A DNA stretch of 64,000 nucleotides from Serratia plymuthica NBRC 102599 (GTDB lineage Bacteria > Pseudomonadota > Gammaproteobacteria > Enterobacterales > Enterobacteriaceae): positions 1-64,000 of the forward strand of contig NZ_BCTU01000030.1 of NCBI RefSeq assembly GCF_001590925.1, given 5' to 3'. A program made the translations under genes and the position numbers. The notes under the pieces are model-generated. The model was given only the letters and a program-made list of their open reading frames with translations, was not told the origin of the DNA and did not search any database. This document shows, in pieces, positions 43,876-53,826 of this stretch (position 1 is its first letter; the number at the start of each line of letters is the position of its first letter).

Positions 43876-45089
43876 CACGCGGGCTGATGGCGTTGCTGCT
43901 GTTGGCGCTGGCGTTAACGGCCTGGTTCGGCGGCCGTCACCAGGCGCTGCGGCTACCACAGCCCCAGGACAACCAGGTTTATATCTGGCAACGGGTCTGG
44001 ACGCCGCAACACGCCACTGCGCTGGCGCAAAGCCGTGACCTGTTCTCTACCCTGCGTGTATTGGGTGCGCAAGCGCATCCGCGTGAAGGCTGGCGCGAAA
44101 TCCCGGTCAATCTGCCGCAGTTGCAACAGGATGGCCGCCCGCTATGGCTGGTGGCCCGTTTGGATGGGCAACTGGCGCAACTCGATGCACCGGCTATTCG
44201 CCAACGCCTGGTAAAACAGGTTCAGCAATGGCAGGCCGCCGGGTTGCAGGTGATCGGCGTCGAAATAGATCATGACGCCGCCACCGCTCGCCTGCCTGAC
44301 TATCACCATTTCTTGCAACAGCTGCGCCGACAGCTGCCTTCCTCCTTACAACTCGGCATTACCGCATTACCGGCCTGGATCGGATCACCGGCACTGCCCG
44401 GCGTGTTGCAACAGGCAGACAGCTCGGTGTTGCAGGTGCACGCGGTGCTCTCGCCGCAGCAGGGGCTGTTCGCTGCCCCGCTGGCGCTGCGCTGGGTAAA
44501 ACAGTACGCAAACATCACGTCCAAACCTTTCAGGGTGGCGCTGCCGGCCTACGGCATGGGCCTGCTGGGCGTTGATGCGCAGGGCGCGCAGGTCGAGAGC
44601 GAAGCCTCACTGCGCGTGGCGGGCAATCCCCGCGAACTGACGGTAGCGCCGCAACAGGTGGCCGATTTTCTGCAACAGTTGAAGGTTCAAGCCACACCGC
44701 ATCTGCGCGGCATTATCTGGTTCCGGCTGCCGCTGGCGGGCGATCGCCGCGCCTGGTCGCTCAATACGCTGCGGGCGGTGATCGAGCAACAGCCGCTCAG
44801 CGTCAGTTGGCAGGTAAAATTTAGCCCTCAGCCACAGCAAAATGGGCTGTATGATCTGATAATTCATAATAACGGGCCGGTTGATGCCCCGCTGCCTCGT
44901 GAAATCACCGTCGCCGCCACGGACTGTCTGGCGGCGGACGCGGCGGGCAACTATCGGCTGGAAAGCGGGCCTCAGCGGCAGCGCTTTGTCCTCATCAGCG
45001 GCGATCAGCTGCGCGCCGGGCAATCCCGGCCGCTGGGCTGGTTGCGCTGCCAACAATTGACGCCAGGAGGCACTCTTGTCATACCCTGA
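43872..45089 (+). CDS. DUF3142 domain-containing protein, secreted or membrane-anchored
   Basis: This 405-residue protein has an N-terminal hydrophobic helix (GLMALLLLALALTAWFGG) acting as signal peptide or anchor. The following 270 residues look like a TIM-barrel glycosidase-type fold of the DUF3142 family: VYIWQRVW, a LQVIGVEIDHDAATARL segment with acidic residues at the position expected for catalysis, ITALPAWIG and FRVALPAYG. A C-terminal beta-rich domain ends with a Cys pair. Function is unknown. It is translationally coupled to panM (4-base overlap) and overlaps the next gene by 14 bases. Confidence 0.8.
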   Translation: MTRGLMALLLLALALTAWFGGRHQALRLPQPQDNQVYIWQRVWTPQHATALAQSRDLFSTLRVLGAQAHPREGWREIPVNLPQLQQDGRPLWLVARLDGQLAQLDAPAIRQRLVKQVQQWQAAGLQVIGVEIDHDAATARLPDYHHFLQQLRRQLPSSLQLGITALPAWIGSPALPGVLQQADSSVLQVHAVLSPQQGLFAAPLALRWVKQYANITSKPFRVALPAYGMGLLGVDAQGAQVESEASLRVAGNPRELTVAPQQVADFLQQLKVQATPHLRGIIWFRLPLAGDRRAWSLNTLRAVIEQQPLSVSWQVKFSPQPQQNGLYDLIIHNNGPVDAPLPREITVAATDCLAADAAGNYRLESGPQRQRFVLISGDQLRAGQSRPLGWLRCQQLTPGGTLVIP

Positions 45090-47157
45090 TGCACACGCGG
45101 TGCGCAACCGCCACGGCCGGTATCTCCCACTCGCCGCCCTGATCGGCTCAGCGCTGGCGATGCCCATTAACAGTTTCGCCTGCGGGCCGGACTTTCCCAA
45201 CCGATTGCTGACCGATCGCAACGGTACCCTGCTGTATATGCCGGAAGGTAATTTTGCTTTTGAGGCCAGCCGCCTGGTCGCGGTAGATAACCAACTGCCG
45301 TTGTGGAAAGCGCCACCACCAGCGACACCGCCGAAACCGATGCCGCTGTCACCGGAAACGATCATTATCGGCAAAATGCGCGCCGCCAAGACCGTCGAGG
45401 AGGCCGATGCGGTCAATTCTCAGGGGTTGTCAGACGCCGCACGCCTTTATCAACTGGGTGCCGTGGCCTTTGCCGGTTCTGATCCGCGTGCCGCTGAGTA
45501 TTTCCAGCAGGTCCTGGCCCTGCCCGCAGCACAACAGGGCGACTGGGGACTGCGGGCGCAGTATTCGCTCGGACGGGTTCTGATGGACGACCACGGCACG
45601 CCGGAAAATGAGTCCGATACGCCGGCTACGGCGGTTAAACGCCCTGCAAAACCGCAGTTAGAGCAGGCGCAGGCGGCTTTTCAGCAGGTGATTGACCGGG
45701 TTAAAGCCGGCGCGGCCGATCCTGATCAACTGGCGCTGAGCAGCCTCGGGCAGCAAGCGCGCATCCAACTGTGGCTGGGCAATATCGCCCCGGCAGCGCA
45801 ACTGTACGCCCAGCAGGCGGCGCAGGGCGATCAAAACGGTGGGTTGTCGTTGCAGTACATCTCCAGCTATCTAGTCAATCCTGACCACTTTGCAGCGCTG
45901 AAACAGGCCATTAGCGATCCGGTGATCCAACAGCTGGTGACCGTCGAACTGTTTGCGCGCGGCAGCAATTTGCAAATGTCGGATACCGATGCCACCGGCA
46001 CCCGTTCGAAACAGATAGTCAGCCAAATTCTGACGCTGCTGAACGCCTCGGTGAAAAGCGGTTTCAGCGGCAGCGATCGGCTAGCGGCACTGGCTTATCG
46101 CGCCGGGCAATATCCCATGGCGGCCAGCCTGTTAAAACATGCCGGTGACAGCGGGCTGGCGTGGTGGTTGCGCGCCAAGATGGCGCTGCGCGACGGGGAT
46201 GTTAAAGCCGCTACCGCCGCCTATGCCAAAGCGGCGGCAGCCTTCCCCTCCAGTGAAAGTTGGGGCGAGCAGCGCAATGCGGACTTTACGCCGGAAACCA
46301 TCGTGCCCGAATGCCGGGTAGCCGGGGAGCAGGCGATCCTTGCCTTGGATCGCGGCGACTACCTGCAGGCGATGGATTTTCTGTATCGCGGCAAAGAGAT
46401 TTATTGGGCAGATGTCGCCGACGTGGCCGAACGGGTGCTGACGATCGACGAACTGAAAGGCTTCGTTGATAAACATGTGCCGGCGCCGGCAACGCCGCTG
46501 AAACCCGTTAATCCCGATGAGTACAACGGCCAGCAAATCACGCCGGATATCCAATTGCGGGAACTGCTGGCACGGCGGCTGATGCGCGCCGGGCGGGCCC
46601 AGGAGGCGATGGGTTACTTTGATATTCCGAACTACCGCCAGGTGGCGCAAGGGTATGCCGATACTCTGAAAACCGCGCAGGACAAAACCGCCGACAAACT
46701 GGTACGGGCCAAAGCTTATTATCAGGCGGCGACGCTGCTGCGTACGCAGGGGCTGACGTTCACCGGCTATGAGATGACGCCGGATTACGCCATTTATGAC
46801 GCGGGTTATTCGTACCTGGGGGATGCCTTTGATACCCGCGAGCTGAAACACAAGAGTTGGATCAGCAACGCCGAGGCGGCGCGGGCCAAAGCGGCGCTAC
46901 CGGCACAAGACAATCGCTTCCTGCATTATCGCTGGCAGGCCGTCGACCTTGCCCAACAGGCCGCCGACTTGTTGCCGCCCAAAAGCCAGGCGTATGCTGC
47001 CGTGCTGTGCAATGCCGCCGGCTGGGTTATTAAACGCGACGCGAAAACCGGCCAGGCGCTGTATCAGCGCTATATCAACACCGGCACCCGTTATTCCTGG
47101 GCCAGCAAGTTTGGCTACGACTGCCCTGCACCGGATTTTGCCGCGGCAGGCCAGTAA
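45076..47157 (+). CDS. Uncharacterised secreted protein with repeat (TPR-like) helices
   Basis: This 693-residue protein begins with a signal peptide (LPLAALIGSALAMPINSFA) followed by CGPDFPNRLLTDRNGTLLYM. The rest is alpha-helical and rich in Ala, Gln and Leu, with TPR/Sel1-like helical pairs such as GLSDAARLYQLGAVAFAGSD and EYFQQVLALPAAQQGDWGLR. It has several conserved-looking Trp/Tyr motifs towards the C terminus (FLHYRWQAVDLAQQAADLLP). No enzyme motif is recognised. The start is TTG at 45076, supported by GGAGG five bases upstream; no later ATG leaves a full signal peptide. It overlaps the DUF3142 gene, so the two probably act together in the periplasm. Confidence 0.75.
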   Translation: MSYPDAHAVRNRHGRYLPLAALIGSALAMPINSFACGPDFPNRLLTDRNGTLLYMPEGNFAFEASRLVAVDNQLPLWKAPPPATPPKPMPLSPETIIIGKMRAAKTVEEADAVNSQGLSDAARLYQLGAVAFAGSDPRAAEYFQQVLALPAAQQGDWGLRAQYSLGRVLMDDHGTPENESDTPATAVKRPAKPQLEQAQAAFQQVIDRVKAGAADPDQLALSSLGQQARIQLWLGNIAPAAQLYAQQAAQGDQNGGLSLQYISSYLVNPDHFAALKQAISDPVIQQLVTVELFARGSNLQMSDTDATGTRSKQIVSQILTLLNASVKSGFSGSDRLAALAYRAGQYPMAASLLKHAGDSGLAWWLRAKMALRDGDVKAATAAYAKAAAAFPSSESWGEQRNADFTPETIVPECRVAGEQAILALDRGDYLQAMDFLYRGKEIYWADVADVAERVLTIDELKGFVDKHVPAPATPLKPVNPDEYNGQQITPDIQLRELLARRLMRAGRAQEAMGYFDIPNYRQVAQGYADTLKTAQDKTADKLVRAKAYYQAATLLRTQGLTFTGYEMTPDYAIYDAGYSYLGDAFDTRELKHKSWISNAEAARAKAALPAQDNRFLHYRWQAVDLAQQAADLLPPKSQAYAAVLCNAAGWVIKRDAKTGQALYQRYINTGTRYSWASKFGYDCPAPDFAAAGQ

Positions 47158-47174
47158 CACCTAATTTCAGGCAC

Positions 47175-47207
47175 AAAAAAACCCGTTCAGCAATGAACGG
47201 GTTTTTT
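47175..47207. terminator. Bidirectional terminator between the repeat protein gene and rpoH
   Basis: A long stem pairs 47176-47189 (A run, CCCGTTCA) with 47194-47207 (TGAACGGG, T run) around GCAA. Both strands end with six to seven T residues, so it serves the plus-strand operon and rpoH. Confidence 0.93.
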
Positions 47208-47222
47208 AACGCTGACGCGGGA

Positions 47223-48080
47223 TCAGGCTTCGATCGCCATTTTCAGTTTCTTCATGGCGTTCTTTTCCAACTGGCGTACGCGCTCGGCGGAAACGCCGTA
47301 CTGATCGGCCAGTTCCTGCAAGGTGGATTTGTTGTCATCATCCAACCAGCGGGCACGAATGATATGCTGGCTGCGCTCGTCCAGACCTTCCAGCGCGTAG
47401 GCCAGTTTGTCTGCGGCGTTGCTTTCCCAGTTATCTTCCTCGATGCCTTCGGCGAAGTCCGAGCTTTTGTCCTGCAGGTACAGAACCGGCGCCATCGACT
47501 GACCGTCGCGCGCATCGTCGTCCGGCGTAGGATCGAAGGTCATATCCTGCGCCGCCATACGCGACTCCATCTCACGCACGTCTTTGCTGGTCACGCCCAA
47601 CTCGCGAGCCACCAGCTCCACCTCGTCTTGATTGAACCAGCCCAGACGCTGTTTGGTTTTACGCAGGTTAAAGAACAGCTTGCGCTGTGCTTTGGTGGTG
47701 GCAACCTTGACGATACGCCAGTTGCGCAGCACGTATTCGTGAATTTCTGCCTTGATCCAATGCACCGCAAAGGACACCAGACGCACACCCACTTCCGGAT
47801 TGAAGCGGCGTACAGCTTTCATCAGGCCGATATTACCTTCCTGAATCAGGTCTGCCTGCGGCAGGCCGTAACCAGAGTAATTACGGGCAATATGAGCGAC
47901 AAAGCGCAGGTGAGACAGGATCAGCTGCTTAGCGGCTTCCAGATCGCCCTGATAATGCAGCCGTTCAGCCAGCTCCCGCTCTTCCTCTGCCGTCAGCATC
48001 GGATAGGTGTTGGCGGCCCGGATATAGGCTTCCAAACTGCCCTGGGGCACTAAAGCTAAAGTTTGCATTTCTTTGGTCAT
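47223..48080 (-). CDS. rpoH: RNA polymerase heat-shock sigma factor sigma32
   Basis: RpoH directs transcription of heat-shock genes. The 285-residue protein closely follows E. coli RpoH (284). Region 2 ([18 protein letters not shown]) is followed by the RpoH box ([17 protein letters not shown]) used in degradation by FtsH, and region 4 ends the protein ([20 protein letters not shown]). In E. coli the 5' mRNA forms a thermosensor; this was not folded here. It lies downstream of ftsYEX, with its own sigmaE-like promoter. Confidence 0.98.
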   Translation of the reverse strand: MTKEMQTLALVPQGSLEAYIRAANTYPMLTAEEERELAERLHYQGDLEAAKQLILSHLRFVAHIARNYSGYGLPQADLIQEGNIGLMKAVRRFNPEVGVRLVSFAVHWIKAEIHEYVLRNWRIVKVATTKAQRKLFFNLRKTKQRLGWFNQDEVELVARELGVTSKDVREMESRMAAQDMTFDPTPDDDARDGQSMAPVLYLQDKSSDFAEGIEEDNWESNAADKLAYALEGLDERSQHIIRARWLDDDNKSTLQELADQYGVSAERVRQLEKNAMKKLKMAIEA

Positions 48081-48395
48081 TCAAACCCTCTCTTGAGAAA
48101 ACAGGTCATGCAGGTGATGATTCACGGCGGGGAAAGATTGATTTTACGGCAGTTGCTGTTGCAAAAGCGGTCCACACGCCGGGCACCCTAACATTTTGCT
48201 GCAAATTTTGACCGTGTTCCGCCCTATAAGTTCACTGTTTTTCGACAGCATTGCACATGACAATACGTGACGAAGGTTGAGACCGATAGGGAATTTGTGC
48301 GCTAAGAAGAGACTGGATGGTGCTTGCTTTACTGCCGGTAACTCTTCTCCCGCAACACGCTCGGAGCAGCAGAAGAAGAGTATACCAAAAAAACT
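48081..48395 (-). other. rpoH promoter region
   Basis: The 315 bases between ftsX and rpoH contain no supported gene. They include the sigmaE-like promoter at 48207-48233. As rpoH in E. coli has several promoters, others are likely, but none was assigned with confidence. Confidence 0.6.
48207..48233 (-). promoter_or_regulatory. SigmaE-type promoter of rpoH
   Basis: On the minus strand GAACTT (48228-48233) and GTCAAA (48207-48212) are separated by 15 bases, close to the sigmaE consensus GGAACTT-N15-GTCTAA. It is about 125 bases upstream of the rpoH start, like the E. coli P3 promoter that links envelope heat stress to rpoH. Confidence 0.75.
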
Positions 48396-49349
48396 TTATT
48401 GTGGTGTAAATCGGCGTAAATGTTGCACCGTCGCCAGCCAGGCGGCGATCCAGCCGATCATCGCGGAGATAATCAGCAGCAACAGCGCCTCATCCCACCC
48501 CAGCCCATGCAGGGTAAAGGTGGTGCCGAACACTTTTGCCACGCCGGTCACCACCGACTCCAGTTTCCACACCAGCGCCCCGGAGAGCAGCAGCGACAGC
48601 AGCGCGCCGAAAAAGCCGAGCATCGCCCCGCCGTTCAGGAACGGCCGCAGGATGAAGCCGTCGGTCGCGCCTATAAGCTTCATCACATTGATGGTGTCAC
48701 GGCGGCTGAAGATGCTCAGACGCACGCTGTTGCCGATCACCAGGAAGACCGCCACAATCATCAGAACGCCGATCATCGCCGCCACCTGGCCAACCAGCCC
48801 GGTGAGCGCCGCCAGACGGGCAAACCAACTGTCATCCATCCGCACTTCGTCCACCCCTTGAACCGCCGCCACGCGATCGCGCAGGGTATTGAGGGTTTCC
48901 GAGCTCTGGAAGCTCATCTTCGGCGTGATGATGGCCACGGCCGGCAACGGGTTCTCTTCCAGCATATCCAGCGCACCGCCAAAGCCGGACCAGTTGCGGA
49001 ATTCGCCCCGGGCCTCTTCGCGCGACAGGTAATTCACCTTCTCTACGCCGGCTTCCGCCTTGATGGCGTCGAGCACTTTCACTGCGGCGTCATCATCGAG
49101 AGATTTATCCAGATACACCGTCAGCTGCGGCGTCGGATACCACTGGGTAGCCGCAGTGCTGACGTTTTTCCAGACGATGTAACACACGCTCGGCAGCGTC
49201 AGGGAGATGGCGATCACCATCACCGTCAGCAGCGTCGCCAACGGTTGACGCAGCATATCCTTGATGGCGTTCATCCAGGCATAGCGCCATTGTTCACGCC
49301 AGCCGCCGCGCAGCGCCTTGCTCTTGGCGTTTTTTGCATTATTCGCCAT
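48396..49349 (-). CDS. ftsX: Cell division protein FtsX
   Basis: FtsX is the membrane subunit of the FtsEX complex, which controls periplasmic amidase activation through EnvC at the septum. The 317-residue protein has four membrane helices and a large periplasmic loop containing [20 protein letters not shown] and [19 protein letters not shown]. coli FtsX is 352; the difference is a shorter cytoplasmic N terminus here. It overlaps ftsE by 11 bases. Confidence 0.97.
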   Translation of the reverse strand: MANNAKNAKSKALRGGWREQWRYAWMNAIKDMLRQPLATLLTVMVIAISLTLPSVCYIVWKNVSTAATQWYPTPQLTVYLDKSLDDDAAVKVLDAIKAEAGVEKVNYLSREEARGEFRNWSGFGGALDMLEENPLPAVAIITPKMSFQSSETLNTLRDRVAAVQGVDEVRMDDSWFARLAALTGLVGQVAAMIGVLMIVAVFLVIGNSVRLSIFSRRDTINVMKLIGATDGFILRPFLNGGAMLGFFGALLSLLLSGALVWKLESVVTGVAKVFGTTFTLHGLGWDEALLLLIISAMIGWIAAWLATVQHLRRFTPQ

Positions 49350-50010
49350 GATGCGCTCCTCCAGCCATACGGCCCTGGCTCAGGCTCAGAATGCGGTAAT
49401 TGCGACGGGCGATAAGCCCGGTGTCGTGAGTGGCCATCAGCACGGTAACGCCAACACGGTTAAATTCTTCGAACAGGCGCAAAATGCCCTCCGACAACGC
49501 ATCATCCAGGTTACCGGTAGGTTCGTCCGCCAGCAGCACCGCCGGTTTGTTCACCACCGCCCGGGCGATGCCCACGCGCTGCTGCTCACCGCCGGACAGC
49601 TGAATCGGGAAGTTTTTCGCTTTATCCAGCAGCCCGACCTTGTCCAGCGCGGCGGATACGCGGCGGCGGATGTCTTCCGTGCTGGCACCGGCGATGATCA
49701 GCGGCATTGCCACGTTGTCGTAAACCGTGCGATCCAGCAGCAGATGGTGATCCTGGAAAATCATGCCGATCTGACGACGCAGGAACGGCACCTCACTGTT
49801 TTTCAACCGGCTGATATCGTGGCCACCAAACCAGATATGGCCGGCGCTTGGTCGTTCGATACCACAAATCAGTTTCAGCAGGGTACTCTTCCCCGCGCCG
49901 GAATGGCCGGTCAGAAACGCCATCTCCGCCGGGCGCAGATGGAAATCTACCCCCTGCAGCGCCTGCCGTCCGCCCAGATAAGCTTTACTGACCTGTTCAA
50001 AGCGAATCAT
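49339..50010 (-). CDS. ftsE: Cell division ATP-binding protein FtsE
   Basis: FtsE is the ATPase of FtsEX. The 223-residue protein has Walker [14 protein letters not shown], signature [13 protein letters not shown] and Walker [15 protein letters not shown]. coli FtsE is 222. It lies five bases after ftsY and overlaps ftsX. Confidence 0.97.
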   Translation of the reverse strand: MIRFEQVSKAYLGGRQALQGVDFHLRPAEMAFLTGHSGAGKSTLLKLICGIERPSAGHIWFGGHDISRLKNSEVPFLRRQIGMIFQDHHLLLDRTVYDNVAMPLIIAGASTEDIRRRVSAALDKVGLLDKAKNFPIQLSGGEQQRVGIARAVVNKPAVLLADEPTGNLDDALSEGILRLFEEFNRVGVTVLMATHDTGLIARRNYRILSLSQGRMAGGAHHGE

Positions 50011-50015
50011 CCGTA

Positions 50016-51569
50016 TTAATCCTCTCGGGCAAAAAGTGCCTCAATAAAATCGTCAGCCTTAAATGGCCGCAAATCTTCGATACCTTCCCCAACGCCAATA
50101 TAGCGAATCGGGATTTCGAACTGATCGGCAATGGCGAAGATCACCCCACCCTTGGCGGTACCGTCCAGTTTAGTCAGCGTGATACCGGTTAAGCCTACGG
50201 CTTCATTAAATAATTTAGCCTGGCTGACAGCATTCTGTCCGGTGCTGGCATCCAGAGTCAGCATAACCTCATGGGGGGCCTGGTCGTCCAGTTTTTTCAT
50301 GACGCGGACGATCTTCTTCAGCTCTTCCATCAGGTGCGCCTTGTTCTGCAAGCGGCCGGCGGTATCTGCGAGCAGCACGTCAATGCCACGCGCCTTGGCG
50401 GCCTGCACCGCGTCGTAGATCACCGAAGCGGAGTCTGCACCGGTATGCTGCGCCACCACCGGAATACGGTTGCGCTCGCCCCACACCTGCAGTTGCTCCA
50501 CCGCCGCCGCACGGAAGGTATCCCCCGCCGCCAGCATCACCGATTTGCCTTCCGCCTGGAACTGACGAGCCAGCTTGCCGATGGTGGTGGTTTTACCCAC
50601 GCCGTTCACCCCAACCATCAGAATGACGTAGGGATTTTTACCGCCAACATCCAGAGGTTGTTCAACTTTAGTCAGAATTTCAGACATTTCCTCCTTCAGC
50701 TTGCCGTACAACGCCTCGGCGTCTTTCAACTGCTTACGGCTGGCGTGCTGGGTCAGGGAGGTAATGATTTTACTGGTGGTTTCCACGCCGACGTCGGCAA
50801 TCAGCAGCTGTTCTTCCAGCTCTTCAAACAGATCGTCGTCGATTTTCTTGCCACGGAACAGGCCGATAAAACCGGAACCCAGGTTCTGCTTGGTTTTCAC
50901 CAGACTGCGCTTCAGGCGGGCGAAGAAGCCTTCTTTGGTCGGGCGTTCCTGCTCTTGAGTTACCGCCGGGGCCGGCAAGTCCGCTTCCGTCGATTCAGGT
51001 TCTTGCTCTTCTATTATTTCAACCGCGGCCGGGGCGATGATAACCGGCTCCAGCACAACATTGGCCGGCAGAGGCTCTGGCTCTGGCTCTGGCTCACTCG
51101 CAGTTTCAACCACTTCCGGCTCAGGCTCAACGATCGGCTCAGGCTCGACAGCAGGCGCAGATGCGATGGGTTCAGGTTCAACGGCTGGCTCAGGGACCAT
51201 GATCGCAACCGGCTCGGCGACCGCTTCAATAACCTGCTGCTGCTGCGCCGCCACCTGCTCGGTGAGGGTGACAACCTCTTCCGCCAACGCTTGCGCCGGG
51301 GTGGAATGCTCAGCGACGACAGGTACGCTTTCGGCGATATGCTCGCCGGTCAGGCTGCCGTCCCATTCCCCTGGGGTATCGACGGAGGCGGCAGGTTCAG
51401 ATTCCTGGGCGGGGAGCTTGTCGTCCAGCGGGGCGGCAACCGGTTCAGCCGGTGTCTCCACGGCCTGATTTTCCGTCTGCTCTACCGACGGTTCAGGTTG
51501 CTGTTGCTCTTCTTCCTTCTGGCCGAAGCCCAGCCAGGAGAAAAACCCACGTTTCTTATCTTTTGCCAT
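50016..51569 (-). CDS. ftsY: Signal recognition particle receptor FtsY
   Basis: FtsY is the SRP receptor GTPase that targets nascent membrane proteins. The 517-residue protein has a long acidic A domain (residues 15-210) with many Glu-Pro repeats, then the NG domain. GTPase motifs are GVNGVGKTTTIGKLA, DTFRAAAVEQLQVW, LLADTAGRLQN and TLTKLDGTAKGG. E. coli FtsY is 497; the extra length is in the repetitive A domain. It is first in ftsY-ftsE-ftsX, divergent from rsmD. Confidence 0.98.
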   Translation of the reverse strand: MAKDKKRGFFSWLGFGQKEEEQQQPEPSVEQTENQAVETPAEPVAAPLDDKLPAQESEPAASVDTPGEWDGSLTGEHIAESVPVVAEHSTPAQALAEEVVTLTEQVAAQQQQVIEAVAEPVAIMVPEPAVEPEPIASAPAVEPEPIVEPEPEVVETASEPEPEPEPLPANVVLEPVIIAPAAVEIIEEQEPESTEADLPAPAVTQEQERPTKEGFFARLKRSLVKTKQNLGSGFIGLFRGKKIDDDLFEELEEQLLIADVGVETTSKIITSLTQHASRKQLKDAEALYGKLKEEMSEILTKVEQPLDVGGKNPYVILMVGVNGVGKTTTIGKLARQFQAEGKSVMLAAGDTFRAAAVEQLQVWGERNRIPVVAQHTGADSASVIYDAVQAAKARGIDVLLADTAGRLQNKAHLMEELKKIVRVMKKLDDQAPHEVMLTLDASTGQNAVSQAKLFNEAVGLTGITLTKLDGTAKGGVIFAIADQFEIPIRYIGVGEGIEDLRPFKADDFIEALFARED

Positions 51570-51790
51570 GTGATGACTCTACTCCGTACCTAAGGCTTGC
51601 TTATGCTGACAATAATCCGCCGAGTCTATCACTTTCCCTCGCGCAGCAACACGCATCCGGTATGCTTTCCACTGTGAAATCAGGCAACAAAGTTTTACCG
51701 TTCCCCCCGGTGCCTCTCACCGGTAGAATAGGTGCAACTTTTCGTTAACTCGTGCGGCCTCACGGCCAGAGAAAGAAACAAAGCAAACCT

Positions 51791-52411
51791 ATGACAAGAC
51801 TAACGCCACGGGCGTCGGCCAAAAAACCGCCCCAGGCCGCAGCCGGGCAGATCCGCATTATCGGCGGCCAATGGCGCGGGCGTAAACTGCCGGTGCCGAA
51901 CAGCCCAGGGCTTCGCCCGACCACCGATCGCGTCCGCGAAACCCTGTTCAACTGGCTGGCGCCGGTCATTCAGGGCGCACGCTGCCTGGACTGTTTTGCC
52001 GGTAGCGGCGCATTGGGCCTGGAAGCGCTGTCACGCTATGCCGGCAGCGCCACGCTGCTGGAGTTTGAACGCCCGGTAGCGCAGCAACTGGAGAAAAACC
52101 TGGCACTGCTGCAGGGTAAAGGCACGGTGGTCAACACCAACACGCTGAGCTGGTTGGCAGGCAATGGCCAGCCGTTTGACGTGGTGTTTCTCGATCCGCC
52201 GTTCCGCAAAGGGCTGCTGGCAGAAACCGTCACCCTGCTGGAACAGCAGGGCTGGCTGGCCGATGAGGCCTGGATTTACGTAGAGGCCGAAGCGGAAAGC
52301 GCTGCGGCTGACGTGCCGGCCAACTGGCAATTACACCGGGAAAAAGTCGCCGGTCAGGTGGCTTACCGGCTTTATGTTCGTTCGCAAGAGAAAACCAACA
52401 ATGCTGATTAA
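51791..52411 (+). CDS. rsmD: 16S rRNA (guanine966-N2)-methyltransferase
   Basis: RsmD methylates G966 of 16S rRNA in the assembled 30S subunit. The 206-residue protein carries the SAM-binding DCFAGSGALGLEAL near residue 70 and the catalytic DPPF motif (VVFLDPPFRKGLL). The N terminus has the IRIIGGQWRGRKLPVP and RPTTDRVRETLFNWL segments. E. coli RsmD is 198. The ATG at 51791 fits the family better than 51752. It overlaps yhhL by 11 bases. Confidence 0.96.
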   Translation: MTRLTPRASAKKPPQAAAGQIRIIGGQWRGRKLPVPNSPGLRPTTDRVRETLFNWLAPVIQGARCLDCFAGSGALGLEALSRYAGSATLLEFERPVAQQLEKNLALLQGKGTVVNTNTLSWLAGNGQPFDVVFLDPPFRKGLLAETVTLLEQQGWLADEAWIYVEAEAESAAADVPANWQLHREKVAGQVAYRLYVRSQEKTNNAD

Positions 52412-52673
52412 TCTGGGCCGCCTGCTGATGCTGTGCGTATGGGGCTTTCTGCTCTCCAATCTGTTCCACCCTTTTCCCAAGCCGCTGAAATATTTCATCG
52501 ACGTGGCGCTGTTCTTTATGGTGGTGATGCACGGGCTGCAACTGGTGTTGCTGAAGTCCACCCAGCCGAAAGATCAGCCGATAAGCTATTGGCAGGAAGC
52601 CAAGATCTTCGTCTTTGGCGTCTTCGAACTGCTGGCATGGCAGAAAAAACAGCCGCCGATCAAAAGGAAATAG
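52401..52673 (+). CDS. yhhL: DUF1145 family membrane protein YhhL
   Basis: This 90-residue inner-membrane protein has two to three helices and the FHPFPKPLKYF segment of the DUF1145 family. It matches E. coli YhhL (89) in length and position after rsmD. Function is unknown. The ATG at 52401 lies within the end of rsmD, so translation is probably coupled. Confidence 0.9.
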   Translation: MLINLGRLLMLCVWGFLLSNLFHPFPKPLKYFIDVALFFMVVMHGLQLVLLKSTQPKDQPISYWQEAKIFVFGVFELLAWQKKQPPIKRK

Positions 52674-52674
52674 G

Positions 52675-53028
52675 TTATTGGGCGGTAAAGGAGACGAAGC
52701 GCGTGCCCTGCATGCTCAACGTGCCCTGCACGCCCTTTTCGATCGGGTTATACTGCCACTGTTTCAGCCGTAGCCGAATGTCCTCGCCGCCGCGCAACGG
52801 GCTGAACACCACCTCATAATGCATCGGCTCATTGGCCCTCTGTTCGCGCTGGCGCGAACGGGTGGTAGCCACGGGATATTCGCGCTTGTCGCTAACCTTG
52901 ACCTGCAAGCTGCGCACCGGCGCGCGGTCATTTTCCGCCTCAGCCCGGCGCTGGTTAAAGTAACGGTGCGTCGCCAGAACGGCGATCAACGCAATCACGG
53001 CGACAAAAAACAGCGGCGGCTTACTCAT
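52675..53028 (-). CDS. yhhM: DUF2500 family protein YhhM
   Basis: This 117-residue protein starts [20 protein letters not shown], a single N-terminal membrane helix, followed by a small extracytoplasmic domain ending [16 protein letters not shown], typical of the DUF2500 family. E. coli YhhM is about the same length, has the same start and the same position. Function is unknown. The start at 53028 was preferred over 53040 by that match and a GGGAAGAA upstream. It is convergent with yhhL, whose stop lies two bases away. Confidence 0.88.
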   Translation of the reverse strand: MSKPPLFFVAVIALIAVLATHRYFNQRRAEAENDRAPVRSLQVKVSDKREYPVATTRSRQREQRANEPMHYEVVFSPLRGGEDIRLRLKQWQYNPIEKGVQGTLSMQGTRFVSFTAQ

Positions 53029-53189
53029 CTTTCTTCCCATTCCCTTCGCGGCTAAATCAGCGTAAACATAGCATTCTCAAGAAAGCATTGTCGATTGCAG
53101 GTGCGCTGCCTACACTGCACATAGGAAGTGACACTGGTGACAATTTGGAGCCGGACTCTGCGGTTCCCATAATGAATAAGGAAGACACA

Positions 53190-53816
53190 ATGAGTTGGCC
53201 GTTCCTTGCCGTATTCTTTTCCGGTTGGTTGTTCGTAGACGCCTCCTATCGCGGGCCACGCTGGCAGCGTTGGGTGTTTAAACCGCTTACTCTGCTGCTA
53301 CTGCTATTACTGGCCTGGCAAGCGCCGGTGCTGGGCGCCGCAGGGTATCTGATCGTCCTCGGCCTGGTGGCGACGCTGCTCGCCGACGCCCTGCTGCTGC
53401 TGCCGCGTGAGCGTGTGCTGTACGCCATCGGCGCATTTTTCCTTTCGCACCTGCTTTACACCCTGAGCTTCGCCAGCCAGATGAGCTTCAGCCTGTTTTG
53501 GCCGCTGCCGCTGGCGCTGCTGATTATCGGCGCGTTGCTGCTAGCGACTATCTGGACCCGGCTGGAAGAAATGCGCTGGCCAATTGCCACCTACGTGGCG
53601 ATGACATTGCTGATGGTGTGGCTGGCGGGTGAGCATTACTTTATGCGCAGCACCGATTTCAGTTTCTCGCTGTTGGCGGGCACCTCATTGCTGCTGCTGG
53701 CCAACGTGGTATGGCTGATTAACCGCTACCGTTTTAGTTTCCGGGCGGCGGATGCGCTGGTGGCGTTCTGCTACTTCTCTGGCCATTTCCTGATCGTACG
53801 CTCGTTGTACCTGTAA
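53190..53816 (+). CDS. yhhN: TMEM86/YhhN family membrane protein
   Basis: This 208-residue protein has about eight membrane helices and equals E. coli YhhN in length. The family (TMEM86, lysoplasmalogenase in animals) signature is seen in [17 protein letters not shown] and [11 protein letters not shown]. Its bacterial substrate is not established. The ATG at 53190 was chosen by the family N terminus and GGAAG upstream. In E. coli zntA follows; here inh-prtA is inserted between them. Confidence 0.9.
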   Translation: MSWPFLAVFFSGWLFVDASYRGPRWQRWVFKPLTLLLLLLLAWQAPVLGAAGYLIVLGLVATLLADALLLLPRERVLYAIGAFFLSHLLYTLSFASQMSFSLFWPLPLALLIIGALLLATIWTRLEEMRWPIATYVAMTLLMVWLAGEHYFMRSTDFSFSLLAGTSLLLLANVVWLINRYRFSFRAADALVAFCYFSGHFLIVRSLYL

Positions 53817-53826
53817 ATATCCAGAG

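Noticed and set aside
51050..51200. Direct repeats of GGCTCTGGCTC type
   Set aside because: They encode the Glu-Pro-rich acidic region of FtsY and need no other explanation.
50271..51593. 440-residue open frame antisense to ftsY
   Set aside because: Covers the repetitive Glu-Pro coding region of ftsY, whose reverse strand is open by composition.
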